Shown here piece by piece: positions 1-8,858 of a stretch of 64,000 nucleotides of DNA. The stretch covers positions 496,001-560,000 of the forward strand of contig NZ_FOJJ01000001.1 of NCBI RefSeq assembly GCF_900111775.1, read 5' to 3'. The stretch is from Desulfuromonas acetexigens (GTDB taxonomy: Bacteria > Desulfobacterota > Desulfuromonadia > Desulfuromonadales > Trichloromonadaceae). The number at the start of each line of letters is the position of its first letter. Position 1 is the stretch's first letter. The notes below the pieces were generated by a model. The model was not told the DNA's origin. It made no database searches and saw only the letters and a list, made by a program, of their open reading frames with translations. Made by a program: the position numbers and the translations under genes.

Positions 1-86
1 ATGTTTTTGCATAAAGAGCCGAAAGCTTCCTTGATGATTTTTATCGGGAAATGATAAGCGGTTTGCGCCGGTCCCGTCAAACAGAA

Positions 87-102
87 TCAGGGTTTTCCCT
101 GA
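87..102 (-). terminator. Short hairpin after the PH-domain membrane gene
   Basis: A perfect 6-bp stem (87-92 with 97-102) and 4-nt loop lie just after the stop codon of the minus-strand gene and are followed on that strand by a loosely T-rich stretch. It is probably a weak intrinsic terminator. Positions 1-86 hold no gene I can support. Confidence 0.4.
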
Positions 103-103
103 A

Positions 104-631
104 TCACAACGGCGAGCGGTTCAGTTTGTGACCGTTGCGCACCAGAGCCTCTTCCAGCAGGGCAAGAAGCGCGGCGGGATGTTCCACGGCGAGGAGGCTC
201 AAAACGGCGCCCCCTTCCGAAGATACGGCACGGATATGGGCCAGTTCCGGCCCCAGAGGATTGACGCGAAAACTGCAAAGGCCGGCAAGTTCCATACTTT
301 CGAGGCGCGGACGAAAGAGGCCGCGGCGGGCCAGCAGGCGCCGGTTGCTCAGGGCGTAGCCAACCCGGCTCCATTCCAGCCGTGCCAGCAGCAGATGGCC
401 GAACGTCAGGTAGAGACCGGCAAGCCAGAAGGGAACCGGAATCAAGGCCGGCCAGGGCCAGGGGTGAGCCTTGGCCAGTTCACAGGCGCTTACCTGCCAG
501 AAAATAGCCCCCACCAACAACAGGACACCGAAGAGGGAATGGAGCCCGTTGCGGAAGGTAAAGGCGCGGGGTGCCGGGCGCCCTTCCCAGGTCAGGGTTT
601 CCCCTTCGGCGAAATCGTCGTTCCAGTTCAT
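104..631 (-). CDS. Membrane protein with bacterial PH-like domain
   Basis: A 175-aa protein of unknown precise role. Two hydrophobic segments (about residues 33-53 and 63-84) are followed by a soluble part with the signature YALSNRRLLARRG near residue 93, typical of bacterial PH-domain (YdbS-like) membrane proteins. The start at 631 is chosen over the ATG at 637 because GGAGGA lies 7 nt upstream of it but directly abuts the earlier ATG. The gene follows the M48-like lipoprotein gene, whose TGA overlaps the upstream ATG, so the two are probably co-transcribed. Family assignment rests on architecture only. Confidence 0.6.
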   Translation of the reverse strand: MNWNDDFAEGETLTWEGRPAPRAFTFRNGLHSLFGVLLLVGAIFWQVSACELAKAHPWPWPALIPVPFWLAGLYLTFGHLLLARLEWSRVGYALSNRRLLARRGLFRPRLESMELAGLCSFRVNPLGPELAHIRAVSSEGGAVLSLLAVEHPAALLALLEEALVRNGHKLNRSPL

Positions 632-633
632 GG

Positions 634-1896
634 TCATTCCTCCAAAAACCGCAGTCGTTCAGCGGCGAATTTACCCAGTTTGCTGCGGGAATCGGCCTCG
701 GCCACCGCCCGATAGAACTCCCGGGCGGCGGGACTCTTCCCCTCTTTTTCATAAGCCTCGGCGAGGAGAAAGGCGGCCCGTTGGGAGGGGAGCAGGCGCA
801 GGGACGCTTCCAACTCGGCGATGGCCGCGGCCGTCCCCGCCTGTTGCAGATGGGCGTAACCGAGACCCATCCGCGAATAGTAGTAACGCTGATCGAGTGC
901 CACGGCCTTGGCCAGATGAAGACGGGCGGAGCCGAGATCTCCGGCCTGCAGGTAGGCGGTACCGAGGGCGGCAAGAATGATCGATTCCTCGGGAGCCGCC
1001 GTGGCCGCCCGGAGATAGGTCGCCACCGCCTCGCGCAACTGCCCTCCCCGCTCCAGCGCGCGCGCCTCATCGTAAAGAACATAACCCGGAAGATTCGCGC
1101 GCAGGCGCTTGAGCGCCTGATTGAATTCCCCATTCCCGGTGCGCGTTACCGCCCCGACCAAAGCCCCGGACTCGCGGTCGAGTGCCTTTAGATCCTTGCC
1201 GGACAGGGGGTGGCGCTTCAGCATCCCCTCGCGCCATCCGGCCTCTCCCTGGGCCAGGAAAAACTCTTGCAGCCGCAGCCCTTCGCGGGGGTCATAGCCT
1301 GCCTTCGCCAGCCGGGACAGACTCCCGCGCAGGGCTTCCGCTTCCTGCCGGGCCGTGAATCGGCTTTTCAGCAGCAGACTGGCCCGTTCCGGCGCCAAAC
1401 GGGCCTCGGGAGCGTAGGAAGGCCCGGAGACGGGAGGCGGCAGTTCCCCTTGGGAAGCCCCCGCCAGATGCGCCGCATGACCCTGTCGGACATGCTCCAG
1501 CTGATGGGCAAGCAGAGCCGCCAACGGCCCTTCCCTTTCAAATTCGGCCAGGAGGCCGCGGGTGACCAGGATAAAACCGCCGGGCAGGGCCAAGGCATCG
1601 GGGCGAGACTCGTTCACTACGACAAAGCGGCCCGCTTCACCGGGCGCGAGAAGGTGTTTGCCAACCTTCTGAAGATAGGCCTGCAGGGGATTGTCGGGAT
1701 AGAGGCCGCCGAGGAGCTGACAGGTCGCCGGGAAGAGCCGCTCGCCGGTCCGGTTGGCGCGCTCATCGGCGGAAACTACGTCCGCCGCCTTCCCGGGGAG
1801 CACAACTTGGCTGCGGGGGGCCATCCGCGGCCCACCGCAAGCGGCCAAGAGCAGCATTAAAACCAGGGCCCCCGACAAAAGAATGCTTCGCGTCAC
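634..1896 (-). CDS. M48-like (BepA-type) lipoprotein with TPR repeats, altered active site
   Basis: A 420-aa lipoprotein with GTG start behind AAGGAGG. Residues 1-20 are a lipoprotein signal ending in LAAC. Residues about 40-235 resemble the M48 peptidases of the BepA/YfgC group, which handle outer-membrane protein assembly, and residues about 270-400 form TPR repeats. The zinc-protease motif reads HQLEH (131-135) instead of HExxH: the catalytic Glu is Gln. The downstream helix keeps QEAEA (about 184-188) but not the usual Asp of ExxxD. It may therefore be a non-proteolytic chaperone or scaffold. It is followed by the PH-domain gene with overlapping stop/start. Confidence 0.75.
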   Translation of the reverse strand: MTRSILLSGALVLMLLLAACGGPRMAPRSQVVLPGKAADVVSADERANRTGERLFPATCQLLGGLYPDNPLQAYLQKVGKHLLAPGEAGRFVVVNESRPDALALPGGFILVTRGLLAEFEREGPLAALLAHQLEHVRQGHAAHLAGASQGELPPPVSGPSYAPEARLAPERASLLLKSRFTARQEAEALRGSLSRLAKAGYDPREGLRLQEFFLAQGEAGWREGMLKRHPLSGKDLKALDRESGALVGAVTRTGNGEFNQALKRLRANLPGYVLYDEARALERGGQLREAVATYLRAATAAPEESIILAALGTAYLQAGDLGSARLHLAKAVALDQRYYYSRMGLGYAHLQQAGTAAAIAELEASLRLLPSQRAAFLLAEAYEKEGKSPAAREFYRAVAEADSRSKLGKFAAERLRFLEE

Positions 1897-2181
1897 AATC
1901 GACCTCCTTCGTTGGAAGGGGTCAGGATAAAGGAAAACGCCGGGGGGATAAAGGGCAAAGAGCAGCTGCAGATCAACAAAAAATCCCCGAAGTCGTCGTC
2001 AGGACGTTTTTTTCTGGCGCCGGTTGTGGAAAGCAGTATATATATATGCGGTTGTGCCGAGACAACCCGCGCCGCCTTATCCCGCTATCCCTATTTCCCC
2101 ACTGGCGTTCCCGGAAGCCTTCCGCCGTCGCTATGGGATCGAAATCCGCGAAAAAACCAACCTCAGGAGCCATCGCTACAC

Positions 2182-3993
2182 ATGCCAGAAATGATTCGGA
2201 ACATCGCCATTATCGCCCACGTCGACCACGGCAAGACCACCCTGGTTGACGCCATGCTCAAGCAGTCCGGGATTTTCCGCGAAAATCAGGTTATCACCGA
2301 GCGGGTCATGGACAGCAACGACATCGAAAAGGAACGGGGCATCACCATCCTCGCCAAAAACCTTTCGGTTCACCATAACGGTTACAAGATCAACATTGTC
2401 GACACCCCCGGCCATGCCGACTTCGGCGGCGAGGTCGAGCGCGTTCTGAAAATGGTCGACTCGGTGCTGCTGCTGGTCGACGCCTTCGATGGCCCCATGC
2501 CCCAGACCCGTTTCGTGCTGAAAAAATCCCTCGACCTGGGGATCAAGCCGATCGTCGTCATCAATAAGATCGACCGCCCCGGCGCCCGCCCCGATGAAGT
2601 CGTCAACCTGGTTTTCGACCTCTTCTGCGAACTCAACGCCAACGAGGAACAGCTCGATTTCCCCATCGTCTATTCGAGTGCCAAGCTCGGTTTCGCCAAA
2701 CGCGAACTGAGCGACGAATCGAGCAATCTCGAACCCCTTTTCGAAATGATCCAGAAGCGGGTCGCGCCCCCCGTCGTCAATCCCGACGCCCCCTTCCAGA
2801 TGCTGGTTACCAGCATCGACTATAACGAATACATCGGCCGAATCGCCACCGGCAAGATTTTCAACGGCCGAGTCAAAGCCGGCGAAACGATCGTCGCCAT
2901 CGACCGCCAGGGCAAGCAGACCCGCGGCCGCATCAGCAAACTGCTTGGCTACGAAGGCCTCAAGCAGATGGAGATGGCCGAAGCCAGTGCCGGCGACATC
3001 GTCACCATTGCCGGCTTCGAGGAGGTCGGCATCGGCGAAACGCTGGCCAGCGCCGCCGATCCCCAGCCCCTGCCCTACGTCGCCATCGACGAGCCGACCC
3101 TCTCCATGAACTTCATGGTCAGCGACTCACCCTTCGCCGGCCGCGAAGGCAAATACGTCACCAGCCGCAACATCCGCGACCGGCTGATGAAGGAATTACG
3201 CACCAACGTCTCGCTGCGCGTCGAGGATACGGACAACACGGACACCTTCAAGGTCAGCGGCCGGGGGGAATTGCATCTGTCGATTCTCATCGAAAACATG
3301 CGCCGCGAAGGCTTTGAACTCTCCGTCTCCAAGCCCGAGGTCATCTTCCGCGAAATCGACGGCGTCCGCTGCGAGCCGATGGAATACCTGGTGATCGACG
3401 TGCCCGAGGAGTTTCAGGGGACGGTTATCGAAAAACTCGGGACCCGCAGGGCGGAAATGGTTTCCATGCAGCCGATGGACGGCACCAACCGCCTCGAATT
3501 CGTCATTCCCGCGCGGGGGCTGATCGGCTTTCGCACCGAGTTTCTCACCGATACCCGTGGCACCGGGGTGATGAATCACACCTTCCACGAATACGCCCCC
3601 TACAAAGGGCCCATCGTCGGGCGCAAGAACGGGGTGCTGATTTCCATGGAGAATGGCGAAACCGTCGCCTACTCCCTTTTCAACCTGCAGGATCGGGGGA
3701 TCCTCTTCGTCGCCCCCGGGACGGACGTCTACGAAGGAATGATCGTCGGCCAGCATGCCAAAGAAAACGATCTGGTAGTCAACGCCTGCCGGGGCAAAAA
3801 GCTGACCAACGTCCGCGCCTCCGGTTCGGATGACGCCATACGCCTGACTCCGCCCAACGTCCTCACCTTGGAACAGGCCCTCGAATATATCGACGAGGAT
3901 GAACTGGTGGAAGTGACGCCCAAATCGATTCGCCTGCGCAAGCGTTTTCTCGACGCCAACGACCGCAAGCGACAGGAAAAGACCCGGAAATAA
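2182..3993 (+). CDS. typA: Ribosome-associated GTPase TypA/BipA
   Basis: A 603-aa translational GTPase that binds the 70S ribosome and assists ribosome assembly and stress adaptation. It has the G1 motif AHVDHGKTT (about residues 12-20), the switch region [10 protein letters not shown]3 DTPGHADF and G4 NKIDRPGA, followed by EF-G-like domains and the BipA C-terminal domain with the [10 protein letters not shown] signature. The reading frame is open 270 nt further upstream, but the start at 2182 matches the family N-terminus and has AGGAG 13 nt before it. A strong terminator follows. Confidence 0.95.
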   Translation: MPEMIRNIAIIAHVDHGKTTLVDAMLKQSGIFRENQVITERVMDSNDIEKERGITILAKNLSVHHNGYKINIVDTPGHADFGGEVERVLKMVDSVLLLVDAFDGPMPQTRFVLKKSLDLGIKPIVVINKIDRPGARPDEVVNLVFDLFCELNANEEQLDFPIVYSSAKLGFAKRELSDESSNLEPLFEMIQKRVAPPVVNPDAPFQMLVTSIDYNEYIGRIATGKIFNGRVKAGETIVAIDRQGKQTRGRISKLLGYEGLKQMEMAEASAGDIVTIAGFEEVGIGETLASAADPQPLPYVAIDEPTLSMNFMVSDSPFAGREGKYVTSRNIRDRLMKELRTNVSLRVEDTDNTDTFKVSGRGELHLSILIENMRREGFELSVSKPEVIFREIDGVRCEPMEYLVIDVPEEFQGTVIEKLGTRRAEMVSMQPMDGTNRLEFVIPARGLIGFRTEFLTDTRGTGVMNHTFHEYAPYKGPIVGRKNGVLISMENGETVAYSLFNLQDRGILFVAPGTDVYEGMIVGQHAKENDLVVNACRGKKLTNVRASGSDDAIRLTPPNVLTLEQALEYIDEDELVEVTPKSIRLRKRFLDANDRKRQEKTRK

Positions 3994-4002
3994 CGTCAGT
4001 AA

Positions 4003-4028
4003 GCCCCGCCACCCCGGCGGGGCTTTTT
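4003..4028 (+). terminator. Intrinsic terminator of typA
   Basis: A perfect 8-bp GC stem (4003-4010 with 4016-4023), 5-nt loop and T5 run, 9 nt after the typA stop. Confidence 0.9.
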
Positions 4029-4132
4029 CGTTACCGACGATTCCCGGCCGCAAGAACTTGAAAATCCCGGAAATTGTCTCTATATTGACCCGGTCGAACG
4101 CCGAAGACGGCGCTCCCTGCCCAGGAGGAACC

Positions 4133-4696
4133 GTGGAACAGAACCTGACCCCCAAGGAACAAGCGATTCTCCTCGCCATCGCCCGCCAGGCGGTAGTCGC
4201 CTGCGTACACGGCGACAGCGACTATGTCGAGCCCCGCGAAGAGGAGGCCCTCAACGTCCGCCGAGGCTGCTTCGTGACCATCAAGCAACAGGGCCAGTTG
4301 CGCGGATGCATCGGCAACTTCCAGTCGGAGCTCCCCCTTTTCAAGGAAGTAGCGGCCATGGCCTGTGCCTCGGCCATCCGCGATCCCCGCTTTTATCCTA
4401 TGAAAGAAAAGGACCTGGACGATTTCACCATCGAAATCTCGGTCCTCTCCCCCTTGAAAAAAATTGATGAAATCGAACAGATCGTCATCGGCCAACACGG
4501 CATCTATCTGGAAAAAGGCTATTACCGGGGAGTCCTCCTGCCCCAGGTGGCGACCGAGCGTCATTGGGACCGCTCTACCTTCCTCAAACAGACCTGCCTC
4601 AAGGCGGGACTGGCCGCCGACGCCTGGAAAGCCGAAGACTGCGAAATCTACATCTTCAGCGCCCAGGTCTTCCACGAAGGCGAAACCTCAGCTTAA
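4133..4696 (+). CDS. AMMECR1 domain protein (AmmeMemoRadiSam system protein A-like)
   Basis: A 187-aa protein covering the whole AMMECR1 domain, with the invariant core QLRGCIGN near residue 56. Its biochemical function is not established. In many bacteria the domain occurs with Memo and radical-SAM partners, none of which is nearby here. The GTG at 4133 is chosen because AGGAGGA precedes it at ideal spacing and it gives the family length; the ATG at 4058 would overlap the probable leader. It is a single-gene unit closed by a strong hairpin. Confidence 0.85.
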   Translation: MEQNLTPKEQAILLAIARQAVVACVHGDSDYVEPREEEALNVRRGCFVTIKQQGQLRGCIGNFQSELPLFKEVAAMACASAIRDPRFYPMKEKDLDDFTIEISVLSPLKKIDEIEQIVIGQHGIYLEKGYYRGVLLPQVATERHWDRSTFLKQTCLKAGLAADAWKAEDCEIYIFSAQVFHEGETSA

Positions 4697-4707
4697 CGAG
4701 CCGTTCC

Positions 4708-4755
4708 ACCAACGCAAAAAGGCGAAACCGACCGGTTTCGCCTTTTTGCGTTGGT
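4708..4755. terminator. Bidirectional terminator between convergent genes
   Basis: A perfect 22-bp inverted repeat (4708-4729 with 4734-4755) with a GACC loop. Its arms contain A5 and T5 tracts, so it can end transcription of the AMMECR1 gene on plus and the PilZ gene on minus. Confidence 0.9.
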
Positions 4756-4767
4756 GATAGAGAAAAC

Positions 4768-5127
4768 TCAGACCGCGCCGCCAAAGGAATAGTACTTCAT
4801 GATCATATCGATGCGCGCCGCGTCCTCTTCGGAGAGGTCGACGATGCGCAAGCCGGCGTCGAAAAAATCGGTATTGACCGAAGGGCGGCACCAGCGGCAT
4901 TCGGCCGTGCATTCCACCTGGGAAGCTCCCCCCAGCTTTTTGGGGAGCAGGATCCGTAACTGGTAAAGCCGGTTGATCGCCAGGGGCTGTTCATGGATCA
5001 GCATCAAGCCTTCAGCGGTAAGGTCAACCAGCCGACCGGTCGGTTGATCGATTTCCACATCCACCACTTCCAGATAAAAAACCGTCTGTTTTCTTTGGCT
5101 TTTACGCTGTACCATTTCCGAACCCAT
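4768..5127 (-). CDS. PilZ domain protein
   Basis: A 119-aa single-domain protein resembling PilZ, a c-di-GMP-binding fold. The N-terminal RKSQRK (residues 7-12) fits the RxxxR ligand loop and DLTAEG (about 35-40) fits the D/NxSxxG motif, with Thr for Ser. The rest alternates short beta strands ending in a C-terminal helix. The start at 5127 has GGGAGGCGAGGC just upstream; an in-frame ATG 36 nt further up has no such site. It stands alone, divergent from the envelope gene. Actual c-di-GMP binding is inferred from the motifs. Confidence 0.75.
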   Translation of the reverse strand: MGSEMVQRKSQRKQTVFYLEVVDVEIDQPTGRLVDLTAEGLMLIHEQPLAINRLYQLRILLPKKLGGASQVECTAECRWCRPSVNTDFFDAGLRIVDLSEEDAARIDMIMKYYSFGGAV

Positions 5128-5315
5128 GCCTCGCCTCCCGTCCGCTGAGATGTCGTCGTCCACCGCCGTCCGTCGGCGACATGAACCATCCTACACGAAA
5201 CCTCCGGTTATCTCCATCCCCCAAAAGCTGACAAACAACTGAAAAAATTCATGGTCTGCATCTAGCCGCAGTCCTCGCGATTGTTGGACGACGCCATTAG
5301 TGATAGATTAATACC

Positions 5316-5861
5316 ATGATCGCGAGTCGCTTCAAATACGGAGGACACCCACTCCTCGGCTTGGTCCTGTCACTGCTTCTTCCGACCCTCGTCGGCGGGG
5401 TGGAAATCGTCTTGCCGACGGAGACCCTGGGGCTCGGAGCCTTTCGCGAGTCGGTGCGCGATCTTTCGAACTACAGCCTGCTCCCCCCCGAGTTGACGGC
5501 TTTGGCCCCCAGCCTCAGTTCTCCGGCACCACTGGAAAGGCCCCTCTCCCTCGATAAGGTCGGCAGCATCGCCGCCCTGCGTCTGAGCACCGAGAGTCCC
5601 GTTTCCCCCTATGTCGGCGCCGGTTTAAACAAAATCGACGGCGACCAGGAATCAGTCTTCGAAACCTTCGCCCGCCGCGATGAGGGGGTACGCTATCAAC
5701 TCGGTGCGGGGATCGGCGTCGACCTGGGGAAAGCGACCCGCCTCGGTCTCGATTACCGCTACACGCCCGCCGCCGACAGTTCCCTTCTGGAAGCCACCAC
5801 TCCGGATGAGGTCGAAGGGGATCGCCACCGGATCTCCTTCGGCCTCGAATTCCTCTTCTGA
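5316..5861 (+). CDS. Small outer-membrane beta-barrel-like protein
   Basis: A 181-aa protein with an N-terminal hydrophobic signal (about residues 12-30) and a C-terminal half of alternating strands (YVGAGLNK, YQLGAGIGVDLG, RLGLDYRY, HRISFGLEFLF) ending in Phe, the usual signature of an outer-membrane barrel. The middle is Pro/Leu-rich. Only about four strands are evident, fewer than a full OmpA/OpcA barrel, so it may be a shortened barrel or an oligomer. No clear ribosome-binding site precedes the ATG, and 190 bp separate it from the divergent PilZ gene. Confidence 0.55.
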   Translation: MIASRFKYGGHPLLGLVLSLLLPTLVGGVEIVLPTETLGLGAFRESVRDLSNYSLLPPELTALAPSLSSPAPLERPLSLDKVGSIAALRLSTESPVSPYVGAGLNKIDGDQESVFETFARRDEGVRYQLGAGIGVDLGKATRLGLDYRYTPAADSSLLEATTPDEVEGDRHRISFGLEFLF

Positions 5862-5880
5862 AAAAGTCAGTGCCGCCGCC

Positions 5881-6756
5881 CTAGCCTCGGTGTTCCACCA
5901 GAATCTCGTCCATGTGCCGGAGCGGCAGAGAAAAATGTCCCTCGTCGGGAATCAGGCGCGACCGGCAATGGGGCAGACTCGCCACCAGATGGTCGACCAG
6001 CACGCGGGGGACGGTGCGATCCGCCGTGCCGTGCCAGAGTCGCACGGGAAGATTCAACTCCGACAAGGGGAAATCCCAGGCCGCGCGATAGATGGCCATG
6101 TCGGCAATGACGCCGCGTCCTTTTTGTGACAGGGCTTCACGCAGAGACTGGGCCATCGTCGAAAAAATGCCGGCATCCCGAAAGAGCGCGCGATCCTCGG
6201 GCGGAGCAACAAGAAGCAAGGCGCGCAAAATCCCTTCCGGATAGCGGCAGGTCAGGCGCAGAAGCTTATCTCCCAACCACCGGGAAAAACCGGGAAAACG
6301 TTGCGACCCCGCCAGAGCACCGCGTAGCGGCCGAGGCAGCTTGAAAGACAAGGCGGGGTCGCCCAGAGGCCCCAAGGGGCAGACCAGGCTCAACAACTCC
6401 ACCCGTTCGTTAAGTGCGTAGGCACAGGCCAGAGCAAAGGGGGCGCCGCCGGAAACGCCGAGAATCCCGAAGTCTTTCAGTCCCAACGCGTCGGCCAGGG
6501 CCGCCACATCCGCCGGCCAATCGCTCAGACGACGACCGGGGAGATCGTCGGAGCGCCCGTAACCCGGCCGATCCACGGCAATCAGGCGAATCCCCAGGCG
6601 AGCAGCGGCAGCGGCGGCCAGGACCGCCTCCAGCCGGGAGCCGGGAAAGCCATGAAAATAGAAGACCGGCCGGCCCTCCACCGCGCCGTATTCGGCATAG
6701 GCGAGCCTGCGGCCATCCTTCAGCAGGTGCACCAGAGCGCTTCGCTCGTCAATCAT
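5881..6756 (-). CDS. Alpha/beta-fold hydrolase
   Basis: A 291-aa soluble hydrolase. It has the oxyanion HGFPGSR motif (about residues 35-41), the strand-loop AVDRPGYGRSD typical of the epoxide-hydrolase/proline-iminopeptidase branch, the nucleophile elbow GVSGGAP (Ser about 102), and the likely acid and His in HGTADRTVP (about 241) and DEGHFSLP (about 272). The substrate is unknown. A GGGGAGGGG site precedes the ATG, and the MazG-like gene ends 18 nt upstream, suggesting co-transcription. Confidence 0.85.
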   Translation of the reverse strand: MIDERSALVHLLKDGRRLAYAEYGAVEGRPVFYFHGFPGSRLEAVLAAAAAARLGIRLIAVDRPGYGRSDDLPGRRLSDWPADVAALADALGLKDFGILGVSGGAPFALACAYALNERVELLSLVCPLGPLGDPALSFKLPRPLRGALAGSQRFPGFSRWLGDKLLRLTCRYPEGILRALLLVAPPEDRALFRDAGIFSTMAQSLREALSQKGRGVIADMAIYRAAWDFPLSELNLPVRLWHGTADRTVPRVLVDHLVASLPHCRSRLIPDEGHFSLPLRHMDEILVEHRG

Positions 6757-6774
6757 GCCCCTCCCCTTTCCTTC

Positions 6775-7044
6775 TCAAGGGGCATCGAGCAAGCCCGCCA
6801 ACTTCTCCAGCTTGCGGGCCACCGCCGCCTTGACCCGTTCTTCGCCAAACATCCAGGTCAGCTGGCCGATCATCAGGGTGACATCGGCGAGTTCCGAGAC
6901 GATCTGCTCCTCATCGACCTTGTCCCGTTTCAAATGTTTGAGCGCCGCGATCAGTTCGGCACACTCTTCAATTGTCTGATCGTACTGGGCTTCGACCCCC
7001 CATTTTTCCAAGGCCGCCCGATAGACCCGCTCCATATCCTTCAC
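6775..7044 (-). CDS. MazG-like nucleotide pyrophosphohydrolase domain protein
   Basis: An 89-aa all-helical protein with the metal-binding pattern of the MazG/all-alpha NTP pyrophosphatase fold: EECAE (about residues 25-29) and ELADVTLMIGQL (about 50-61, ExxD). Such proteins hydrolyse nucleoside triphosphates to monophosphates; the substrate here is not predictable. The GTG at 7044 is used because GGGAGGA lies 7 nt upstream, while the TTG two codons earlier abuts it. Confidence 0.75.
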   Translation of the reverse strand: MKDMERVYRAALEKWGVEAQYDQTIEECAELIAALKHLKRDKVDEEQIVSELADVTLMIGQLTWMFGEERVKAAVARKLEKLAGLLDAP

Positions 7045-7130
7045 TGACAATCCTCCCTGTCCATCTTGTTAATCCCCGCCCCCTGTGTTAATCTTCCCGC
7101 CATTCATCCACATTTAATCCATGAGATTCC

Positions 7131-8042
7131 ATGACTTATCGCATCTTTTGTCGACTCGTTTCCCTATTGTTTGTAACTTTGCTCGTCAGCTGCCTGGCGA
7201 CCGAACCCCGACGCCCGCTCTCGACGGCGGTCTTCCCTCCGGGGGCGGAACCGGCGAAAAGTGCGCCCATCGCCAAAAAATCCACGCCCCAAGAGAAACC
7301 GGTGCCACCCCCCCCCGCGCCCAAGCCGACGACCGAGAAACAAGACGAAAAGACCTCCCAGCCGGATCTGGTCTGCGCCACGCCCCCAGCGCCGTTGAAA
7401 ATCCTCGGCTACTCCATTCAGGTCGGCGCCTTTTCCAACCCCGACAACGCCGTCCGCTTCGCCGCCCTGCTCGAAAGCCGGGGGATCGACGCCTATTCCT
7501 TCCTGCACGAATCAGGGTTGTACAAGGTTCGCTTCGGCGATCACGACACTTACGCCGCCGCCCGCGGCGAAGCGGAAAGCTTGCAACAGCAGAAGATGAT
7601 CGATGAGTTCTTCGTCGTTCGCCCCGAAGACAGCACGGTGGAACGGATCCGGCGCAGCGGCAAAGGGGATCTACGCGCGGAGTTGGTCGATACCGCCCGG
7701 CGTTTTCTCGGCATCCCCTATCTCTGGGGAGGGACCGACGCCCAGGATGGGTTCGACTGCAGCGGCCTGGTCATGGTCACCTATCGCCTCAACGGCCTCA
7801 AGCTCCCCCGCACCTCCCGCGAGCAGTTCTGCGCCGGGAAACCGGTGGAAAAAAATGAGCTGCGCCAGGGGGATCTGGTTTTTTTCGCCACCAACGGCGG
7901 CAAAACCATCTCCCACGTCGGCCTTTATATCGGCGCCGGAAAGTTCATTCACGCCCCTCGTCGCGGCAAGGATGTCAGCATCACCAGCCTGAGCAGCCGC
8001 TATTACCAGAAACGCTACATGGGCGCGCGGTCGTATCTTTGA
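7131..8042 (+). CDS. SPOR and NlpC/P60 domain lipoprotein, peptidoglycan endopeptidase
   Basis: A 303-aa envelope protein. The N-terminal signal with LVSC lipobox (Cys about 21) is followed by a Pro/Lys-rich linker, a SPOR domain (about residues 97-165, YSIQVGAFSN) that binds denuded glycan strands, and a C-terminal NlpC/P60 domain (about 185-300). The catalytic Cys is in DGFDCSGLV (about 207), and the His residues are in SHVGLYIG and KFIHAPR. The family cleaves peptide cross-links in peptidoglycan, and the SPOR domain suggests action at the septum. It is divergent from the MazG-like gene. Confidence 0.9.
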   Translation: MTYRIFCRLVSLLFVTLLVSCLATEPRRPLSTAVFPPGAEPAKSAPIAKKSTPQEKPVPPPPAPKPTTEKQDEKTSQPDLVCATPPAPLKILGYSIQVGAFSNPDNAVRFAALLESRGIDAYSFLHESGLYKVRFGDHDTYAAARGEAESLQQQKMIDEFFVVRPEDSTVERIRRSGKGDLRAELVDTARRFLGIPYLWGGTDAQDGFDCSGLVMVTYRLNGLKLPRTSREQFCAGKPVEKNELRQGDLVFFATNGGKTISHVGLYIGAGKFIHAPRRGKDVSITSLSSRYYQKRYMGARSYL

Positions 8043-8047
8043 CCACC

Positions 8048-8839
8048 CTACCCCTTCGGGCTGTAATGGCGTTTGAGCCAGCGGCTGAGGCCGTCGAGGC
8101 CGGGGAATAGAACGCGTTCGGTGATGTTGCCCTGATCGAGTTTGTCGCGGATTTCCCACTTGAGTTCGGCGGGGATGATGATCTTGCGCCAGATGGCGGG
8201 ATGATCCTCGAGCCATTGGTCGACCGGCTTGTGAGGATCAGACATGATGGAGAAGAAGGCGAACTGGTTGACGATGCGGTCCTCCATGGAGGGTGGCTCG
8301 AAGAACATGACGAAATCTTCCATCGCCAGGTTGCCGAGATCCCCCAGGGACCAGATCGATTCGGCCAGCATCTCGACGGTGAAGACGTTGGCCCCTTCCC
8401 GCTCTAAAGCGCCGCGCAGGCTGGCCGGAAGCATCTGGTGGGCCTGCACGTAATTGACCGCCCAGATGACGCCGTCGACATCGAACTTCTCGATATTGGC
8501 GGTGGCGAAATGCATGGCGACGAAAGGGGAATAGGTCCAGTCGAGGAGGCGGGTCGGCAGACCGAAATGCTGGGCCATGGAGAGCCAGTGCCAGACCGAG
8601 TCGCCGCCGGCTACGGAACGGTGGGCGTATTTTTTGAAATTGCGCAGGATGTGCCGTTCGATATCGACAAAGTTGCCGCCGAGACGAATCAGGCCGGTGA
8701 GCAGTGGGTAATGAGCGTCGGAAAGACCGCGAAAGGCGTTGCGGGAACGGAAACGCCCGAGATGGGGGCTCCAGGAGTCGCTGAAAAGTTCTTCCTGCAA
8801 CTCGTTCCAACTGGAAATGCGGATTTCGTTGCTCTCCAT
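8048..8839 (-). CDS. FRG domain protein
   Basis: A 263-aa protein with the FRG domain: NAFRGLSDA near residue 33, a GGDSVWHWLSMAQHFGLPTRLLDWT core (about 78-102, cited in parts: AQHFGLPTRLLDWT) and a C-terminal region with repeated acidic/aromatic residues. FRG domains occur in many bacterial and phage proteins, some linked to defence or toxicity, but no biochemical activity is agreed. The start at 8839 has AGGGGGAAC upstream; the longer frame to 8905 would overlap the methyltransferase gene. It lies 19 nt downstream of that gene and is probably co-transcribed. Confidence 0.8.
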   Translation of the reverse strand: MESNEIRISSWNELQEELFSDSWSPHLGRFRSRNAFRGLSDAHYPLLTGLIRLGGNFVDIERHILRNFKKYAHRSVAGGDSVWHWLSMAQHFGLPTRLLDWTYSPFVAMHFATANIEKFDVDGVIWAVNYVQAHQMLPASLRGALEREGANVFTVEMLAESIWSLGDLGNLAMEDFVMFFEPPSMEDRIVNQFAFFSIMSDPHKPVDQWLEDHPAIWRKIIIPAELKWEIRDKLDQGNITERVLFPGLDGLSRWLKRHYSPKG

Positions 8840-8858
8840 GCGTTCCCCCTGGCTGAGT

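Noticed and set aside
2022-2047. Promoter for typA at TTGTGG and TATATATATAT
   Set aside because: Spacer is 14-15 nt for any hexamer pairing; AT repeat alone is weak evidence.
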